Assembly: GCA_000320605.2 (NCBI GenBank)
Contig: KB445802.1
Span: forward strand, 434,001 to 498,000
From: Gelatoporia subvermispora B
Taxonomy: Eukaryota; Basidiomycota; Agaricomycetes; Polyporales; Gelatoporiaceae
Direction of reading: 5' to 3'
Length of the DNA stretch: 64,000 nucleotides
In this document: positions 58,828-64,000 of the stretch, one piece after another
Position numbering within the stretch: the first letter of the stretch is position 1
Layout of the letters: the number at the start of each line of letters is the position of its first letter
Position numbers and translations under genes: made by a program
Notes under the pieces: generated by a model
Databases searched by the model: none
What the model was told of the DNA's origin: nothing
Seen by the model: only the letters and a program-made list of their open reading frames with translations

Positions 58828-60495
58828 CTACTTTCGGACATTTTCTCTAAGTTTCGACGATAACGCTTCGTATGCACCAGCGCCTTGGACATCAAGCTGC
58901 TCCCCGTCAGCCTGGTCACTGTGTGCAAGAAGCGACTCGATGTTGTCCGGCAGTAAGTGTATGACGTTGGGCAGCTTATGTTCTGCCGAGTCGCGGCCGT
59001 TCAGGACTCAAGCAAGCAATGTATGCTGGACAGACGTCCATGATGCGCTGGAGTCAGCTGTTGTGTTGCTGCGATCACTTCTCCGACAGCGTCGGCATTT
59101 AATTGACTGCTCAACTTGTCGATTTCAGCTGTCATCTTGCCGTTATCCTTCTCGAGCTGCGCGATGCGGGCATTTGCCTGTCTCTCACGAGGGCAGATGA
59201 TGGATGACTGATTCTCGACATTCTGAAGTGCTCGCTTCACAGGTTTGCTGGATGAGAAGCGGTGCGACGAATGTTGGACAGGAAAAGATGGAGGATTACG
59301 AGGCAAGCGTTGCGTTTCAGTGTCCGACAATAATATTCCGGAGGAGATGGACAGTGCATCAGCGCAGGCCAATTCTCTCTGAAAATGTACAATATCGCTC
59401 TCGGGCACGAAGCCGGTGTCTTCGTGAGCTTGACGCTTCGTTATGACAGCGCCATTCGCAGGCACTCCGTCTCCGGGGTAGACTACTTTGGTACCACCAC
59501 CCGTTATTCTCGTTGGCAAAGTATGTTCTACAACTTACGTAGTGCGTCTCGGGACAGGGGTGATTGCGTTCTGCTTACAACAGGGCAATCGTAACTCTCG
59601 CAAGTTGTGAGGGTAATCATCAGCTTCAACATAAGTTAGCCCTCGCTTGTCCCCCTCGGGTCTAATTGTGTCCCGGTCGATGTTCCCAGATCGGCCAGAT
59701 CCTACGAAAACACCTCGTCATCCGGTGCCGCGTTAGAAGTCGGTAGAGCGGCCGGAGAAAGAGGTGCATGATGGAAATTGTAAGACCTCAATGTTTTCAG
59801 GTACGTGAGTACAGTGGGAAGAATCTGCGCCTTTTGCGGGCTGACTACCCCATTTTGCAAGTCTTCTCAAGGGCGTTGATGTATGGTAGTTGTTGGCCAT
59901 GACATATCCGCTACTGACGGAGAGGGTACGTATAGCCGCGAGCCCATGTGGTTATGACTCGTTGATACCCGCAGCGGGGCTGAGGCTGTCAGGATTTAGA
60001 GTGTGCAGCTGCGGCGAGACCCTGCGTGACACAGGACAGAGGAGCATGCTGTCTTCTAGTTGATTATGCACAGCAACAGTTACGTTTCCGTTGGAAATCG
60101 CAATATACGATGTAGCTGGATGCTCAGTTTGGATTGTGGAGGAGTGGTTCGACTGTACTGAAGTGGTGACGGGGTATGAGGGACCGGGATCAAGGGCGAT
60201 GAACGCCTCTGGGCGCTGTCGTCGTTTGATTTCACTCCAGGAGCGTGATCTCTTGAACGCGGCTACCTTGCCGCTTGAGGAAGCCCTCGAACGCCAACAG
60301 TAGCGTGTGGGAATCACGTTATTGGGGTGAGGTCTATTGGGCACCCGCTGCGGTACAACAAGACAGCTGTATGGACCGAGAAAGACGTCGAGCTCTTGCT
60401 CGCGCTGTCCGGCTGTCCCACCATGTCAGTACCTCTGGAATTGGCGAACATGGATGCTCACATAACGTGAATATACCCACGGTAGCTTTAGGCAT
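58828..60495 (-). pseudogene. Tandem family copy B, internally deleted and frame-broken
   Basis: Clear relative of copy A. The 34-nt first exon (60462-60495, MPKATVGIFTL) and the exon from 60412 downward (REQELDVFLGPYSCLVVPQ, then CWRSRASSSGKVAAF) match A's start. The sequence then jumps directly to the Arg-rich linker, losing about 130 residues that form the conserved core in A and C. The frame stops at 59952-59954. Homology resumes at 59519-59004 (RALQNVENQSSIICPRERQ, IAQLEKDNGKMTAEIDKL). After another stop at about 59004 it continues in a shifted frame with LLPDNIESLLAHSDQ and GAYEALSSKLRENVRK, ending at 58828. Extra introns could in principle bridge some breaks, but the core loss stands. 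Confidence 0.7.
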
Positions 60496-61749
60496 CACAA
60501 TCAACAACCTTATACGCCGTTCCCAACGAGCCTGGAGGGCGCCGCTGGGATACGCGATGCTGGGGGAGCTCGGATGAGTGATATGTATAATGTGATGATG
60601 TGGAGGGAAAAGGGTCCGAATGTCTTGGAGAGAGGACGCGACGAGAAGACGACCATTGCATTGCCTTTTTCCTAAAACGATCCAGGAAACCACCGGAGAA
60701 CCGTCGGAGTGGGTGTTCAACACGTCGAAATGTTACTTTTGATCATAGTTCAAGCAATGGTGGAGGAGTCATTGATGTAAGTGCTCTGCGGCGGTTCCGA
60801 GTCGAGGGGTCAGCGCGCGGCTTCGGCTGCCCCAAGGAGAGAATCGAGATCTGTAATTGGGGCTCAGGTTTATCTGCCAGCCATAGCTGCGTGGTCTTCC
60901 GTTCGCTGGCATTCTCACCGTTGCACCTGCAACATGGGGACCAATCTTGATCCATAGCAAGACGAAAACCCGCCTGTGCTGTCTGGAAGTCTTGCTTGTC
61001 CGCATCAGATCACGTCGCGTGTCTGATCTGTCAGTTGGCCAACTCGAAACTCGAATGCCGCGAGATCTGAGAAGGTAATCGTGTGGAAGTTCAATTCCGT
61101 TGTGATACGTCGACCACCCCATCCGGTGTACCGGCTTTCCCAAATCATTTCAGTACGATAAGAGAAGAGAGAAAGTACTTAGAGTATCTGCCGATAATCG
61201 GAAACAAGCCCCGCGGAACTGTATGTCGTTGACCATAGTACGCCGTACCGCCGCCAATAGTTATTACCGGCGCATGACATCGACGTTTGTAGGCATTGGT
61301 TTCCAGCTACAATAGATGATCCGTTCGGAGATCGGAAAGTGTTTGGCTTCGCCTTCAAGGAGCTCTTAAAGAGAGAGCAAACGCATAGTGCGCTATTCGA
61401 CCGTGCCATGCCATATGCAGGATATCGTCATCGAAGAGGACACTATACTGAGAGCGTAACAGGGCCTATGATACACTGGTGAACCTGTGAGAAGAGCATT
61501 CGCGCATCCATCCTAGGCTCAGTGATTTGCGGATACAGATTTCGCTATTCTGTCATTTCAAAATACAATCATACTCTTCAGGTGCGCGTGTTCTAAGTTC
61601 TTGAACGGGGTTAACTGAGTGAATCGATGATGCCCTTCGTCAATCTCTCAGAGACTTCAGCGCGAACTTCATCCCCAAGCAGACGCTGGCGCCCTTCGAG
61701 CTCCTGGACAGAGTGCTCCATATTGTGCAGTCAATGTTCGAGGCGCGAT
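60496..61749. other. Interval between copies B and C, possibly with a decayed fourth copy
   Basis: Two minus-strand frames (61179-61409 and 60769-61143) show weak, collinear resemblance to the core of copy A: SSIVAGNQCLQTSMSCAGNN then NYWRRYGVLWST, resembling AGDMWLQ and YYRGSSVWLSW, followed by a STYH block resembling LTYHP. No intact gene is supported. Confidence 0.3.
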
Positions 61750-63887
61750 TCATGCGCTTGGAGTCGATCTTTGGTCCTTAATGGACTGGCGCCGTTCCTC
61801 AGTTGCCCTTCCCTGCGCTTGAAGAGAATCCTCCATCGACTGCATTTCGACGTCACGAGTATGCAAAAGATCCTCGATGTATCGACGAAGCTGATCGAGA
61901 ATTGATAGGCTGCCATCTTGGGTTTGAGGAAGCCCTTTGTCCAGGTCCTGTGTCGCGCGCGAACCGTGAGTTGACCAACTTCCCGCACCATCGCACCCAT
62001 CCGGACCACGTTCAGATTCAACGCTTCCGCTGCGACGAAGACCTTGACCTCGCTGCCCCCGTGTGAACCCTTCCGCCATCGTTCTCAATCTCCTATTCTC
62101 ATGCTCGAGCCTCTCGATTTGAGCGTCTGACTCTTCGCGCCGTATGACGGCCACGGTAAGCGCTGTCGCTCGCTTCTCCAGTTCGATTCGCAGTGCTTGT
62201 AGCTCTTGTTGCGCCGCCGACAGTTGAGCCTGGATTTGTTCTATCTCATGCTCGGGGACCTGTGTGTGTATACAGGAGGATCGTTGTCGTGGGAGTGTCT
62301 TTGGTGGTCGCCTCGACGTGTAGTCTGGGTATGCCGAATGAAGACTCTGAGCGACCTCAGCTTTGGCTAGACTATTGGTCGAGGCTGCTCTGTCGTGAGG
62401 GGTAGCACTATGAGCTCCTTGCGACACGGAAAGAACTTTCCTATTGCGACCGGCATCTTCCCCTGGAGGTGTATTCCTGTCTCCTAAATCATTCATGTCG
62501 TATGCACTGCATTCTGCTCCAGACTTTTCATTACTTGGGGTCGAGTCCATGGGGCCCGCGACGGTTTCTCCGAGAAATTCCACGCGCTCTGACAGATAAG
62601 ATACTCCCCTCTCATATTCCGAATCAAGGATCGATCGACGTTTGCCACTAGGGTGGCCAGTAGGAGACACCGAGCAGCCTGCCATTGACTGAGCATCGCC
62701 GACTACGGAGTGCAGACTGAAGCGGGAACTGTCCCGGGAGGGGTCGTGGGGACTTCGAGGAGTCTCGCGAGGAGAATTCGAGACAAGCGGTGAAGGGGCC
62801 CTCCTCCGCTTGAGAAGAGAGTGAGGCGAAGGTGTTCGCACAGGACGCCTCTTGCCTCGAGGTGCTGGTGAAGACAGACAACGCTGACTAGATACAGCAA
62901 CATCCTCAGTTGATCCATGGACCATAATGTCCAGCGGTTCAACCTTGATACTCTCAAGTAGAAGTCAGCGAGGGGTGATCTGGTGCGTAGACAATTCGCA
63001 CTAGACACACCAGGAGCCGTACGTCTCTAGTTTGTGTGGAGGTGCGTAGGATGTCCAACGGTGAGGATCCGGGGGCATTCTTTTGTAGATTTGTCGTTGG
63101 AACAGAGTTGTCGAGAGTAGAGCGTGTGCGTCTCAGGTCATCCGACACCGACGGAGTGGAAGGACACGATGTAAGAGGCGATAGATTTGATCCTAGCGCT
63201 CCCTCTTCTGTGTAATTGATCACCGCTTGCAACTGGCCATTACTTCTGTGCCGAAGAGCTGATAAGTGTGACAGAGGAATGTCGTCATCGGTTTCAGCAT
63301 CAACATTCTCTGAATTCGATTCCGATCCTAGAAGTCGTCCCAGCATCCTCTCCAACATGACTCCCTTCTTGGATCTTCCAGCTCCAGCATATGATTCAGC
63401 AATGCTCCTCTCGCCTCTCGGCGTCACCCAGGTCAGATCTTGGCGAACCGGGTGGTAAGTCAAGGATCTATGCTTGAACAGGGGATGCGCTCGATGGTCT
63501 TCCGGTTCCCAAACCTCCCAGGTGCTGTCCGAACGCCAGTAGATCTCCGTCGTAGTTAGTGTTTGTTCGAACCACAGGTCGCCGGGAACGACGATGGTCG
63601 GAACATCGTTTGGCGGCGCGCGATCCGCCACGATGAGCAGAGAAGCAAAACAGGTAGTTTGTCCACTCCGGGACTCCACTGTGCGCCATCTGTACCGATG
63701 GGGCACCCGCTCAGAGTTGAGAAGTCGGTCGCGATTCCACTCCGGCGGGGCGAGGAGATGAAACTGCGCCAAAAACGCATCTATGTTGCGTTGGCGCTCC
63801 CTCGCTGAAGGAAGGCGTCAATATGCAGAGCTCCACGATTTCCACAGGCGACATACATAACGATGGAGGATGCTTGGATTTCGCCAT
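61750..63887 (-). CDS. Unrecognised coiled-coil protein, tandem family copy C
   Basis: Third member of the family; function unknown. Exons downward: 63857-63887, 63023-63804 and 61750-62943, giving 668 residues. The 31-nt first exon (MAKSKHPPSL) splices with the same phase as in copies A and B. The N-terminal region has NIDAFLAQFHLLAPPEWNRD, TTCFASLLIVADRAPPNDVP, TIVVPGDLWFEQTLTTTEIY, WRSDSTWEVWEPEDHRAHPL and RSLTYHPVRQDLTWVTPRGE, aligning with copy A. A Ser/Pro-rich linker follows, then a longer coiled coil than in A (EIEQIQAQLSAAQQELQALR through AQIERLEHENRRLR, about residues 505-562) and a second helical stretch near the C-terminus. The second intron (63022-62944, 79 nt) joins RD to VEPLDIM. 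Confidence 0.65.
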
Positions 63888-64000
63888 GGGCAACCGAAGA
63901 TGCGACTGGAGAGTGTCATACGGTGGACTGAAAGAGGGGTATTCGGTGGTGGTCGTTGGAGTGTTTGTACCCCGGGGCGAGATTCCAACTTACGTATACT
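63888..64000. other. 5' flank of copy C
   Basis: Upstream sequence of the copy C start, cut by the window edge. Nothing further can be said. Confidence 0.4.

Overview
This is a stretch of fungal nuclear DNA, most likely from an agaricomycete basidiomycete (a polypore-type mushroom is my best guess; the species cannot be fixed from the sequence). The evidence is dense genes broken by many short GT-AG introns (about 45-70 nt), compact promoters, an atypical basidiomycete-type G-alpha subunit, several lineage-type F-box proteins, a TOK-type potassium channel and SREBP and HMG-CoA reductase homologues. I see no rRNA, CRISPR array, recognisable tRNA or intact transposon. Gene models were spliced by hand from donor and acceptor motifs, reading frame and family conservation.

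Layout. 1-444 (-): 5' part of orotate phosphoribosyltransferase (URA5), cut by the window edge. 1879-5456 (+): two-pore TOK-type K+ channel. 6188-7513 (+): indoleamine 2,3-dioxygenase. 8140-20484: four F-box genes (three +, one -), with aspartokinase HOM3 (12882-15046, -) and a P-loop kinase with an RGG tail (15655-16815, +) between them. 21954-26048 (-): HMG-CoA reductase. 29242-30687 (+): D-2-hydroxyacid dehydrogenase of the glyoxylate/hydroxypyruvate reductase type. 31467-33929 (-): atypical G-alpha subunit with a 4-nt and a 6-nt microexon. 35748-37883 (-): purine/cytosine permease. 39439-40825 (-): HPM1-type protein-histidine methyltransferase, divergent from 41249-44250 (+), a SPATA20/YyaL-type thioredoxin-domain protein. 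45304-46791 (+): aryl-alcohol dehydrogenase-type aldo/keto reductase. 47834-51182 (-): membrane-bound SREBP transcription factor. 55983-63887 (-): head-to-tail array of three members of a family I do not recognise; the middle one is broken and has lost its conserved core.

Functional links. The sterol module stands out: the window holds both HMG-CoA reductase and an SREBP, and a near-perfect sterol regulatory element lies about 440 bp upstream of the reductase start. URA5 (pyrimidine synthesis) and the purine/cytosine permease (nucleobase uptake) share a metabolic theme, as do HOM3 and IDO (amino-acid metabolism), but nothing shows co-regulation and there are no operons.

The best candidates for something undescribed are the tandem family at 55983-63887 and the G-alpha gene, which combines microexons, a large insertion and replacement of the catalytic switch II glutamine. 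Gene-poor stretches (26049-29241, 33930-35747, 37884-39438, 51183-55982) contain no gene I can support.
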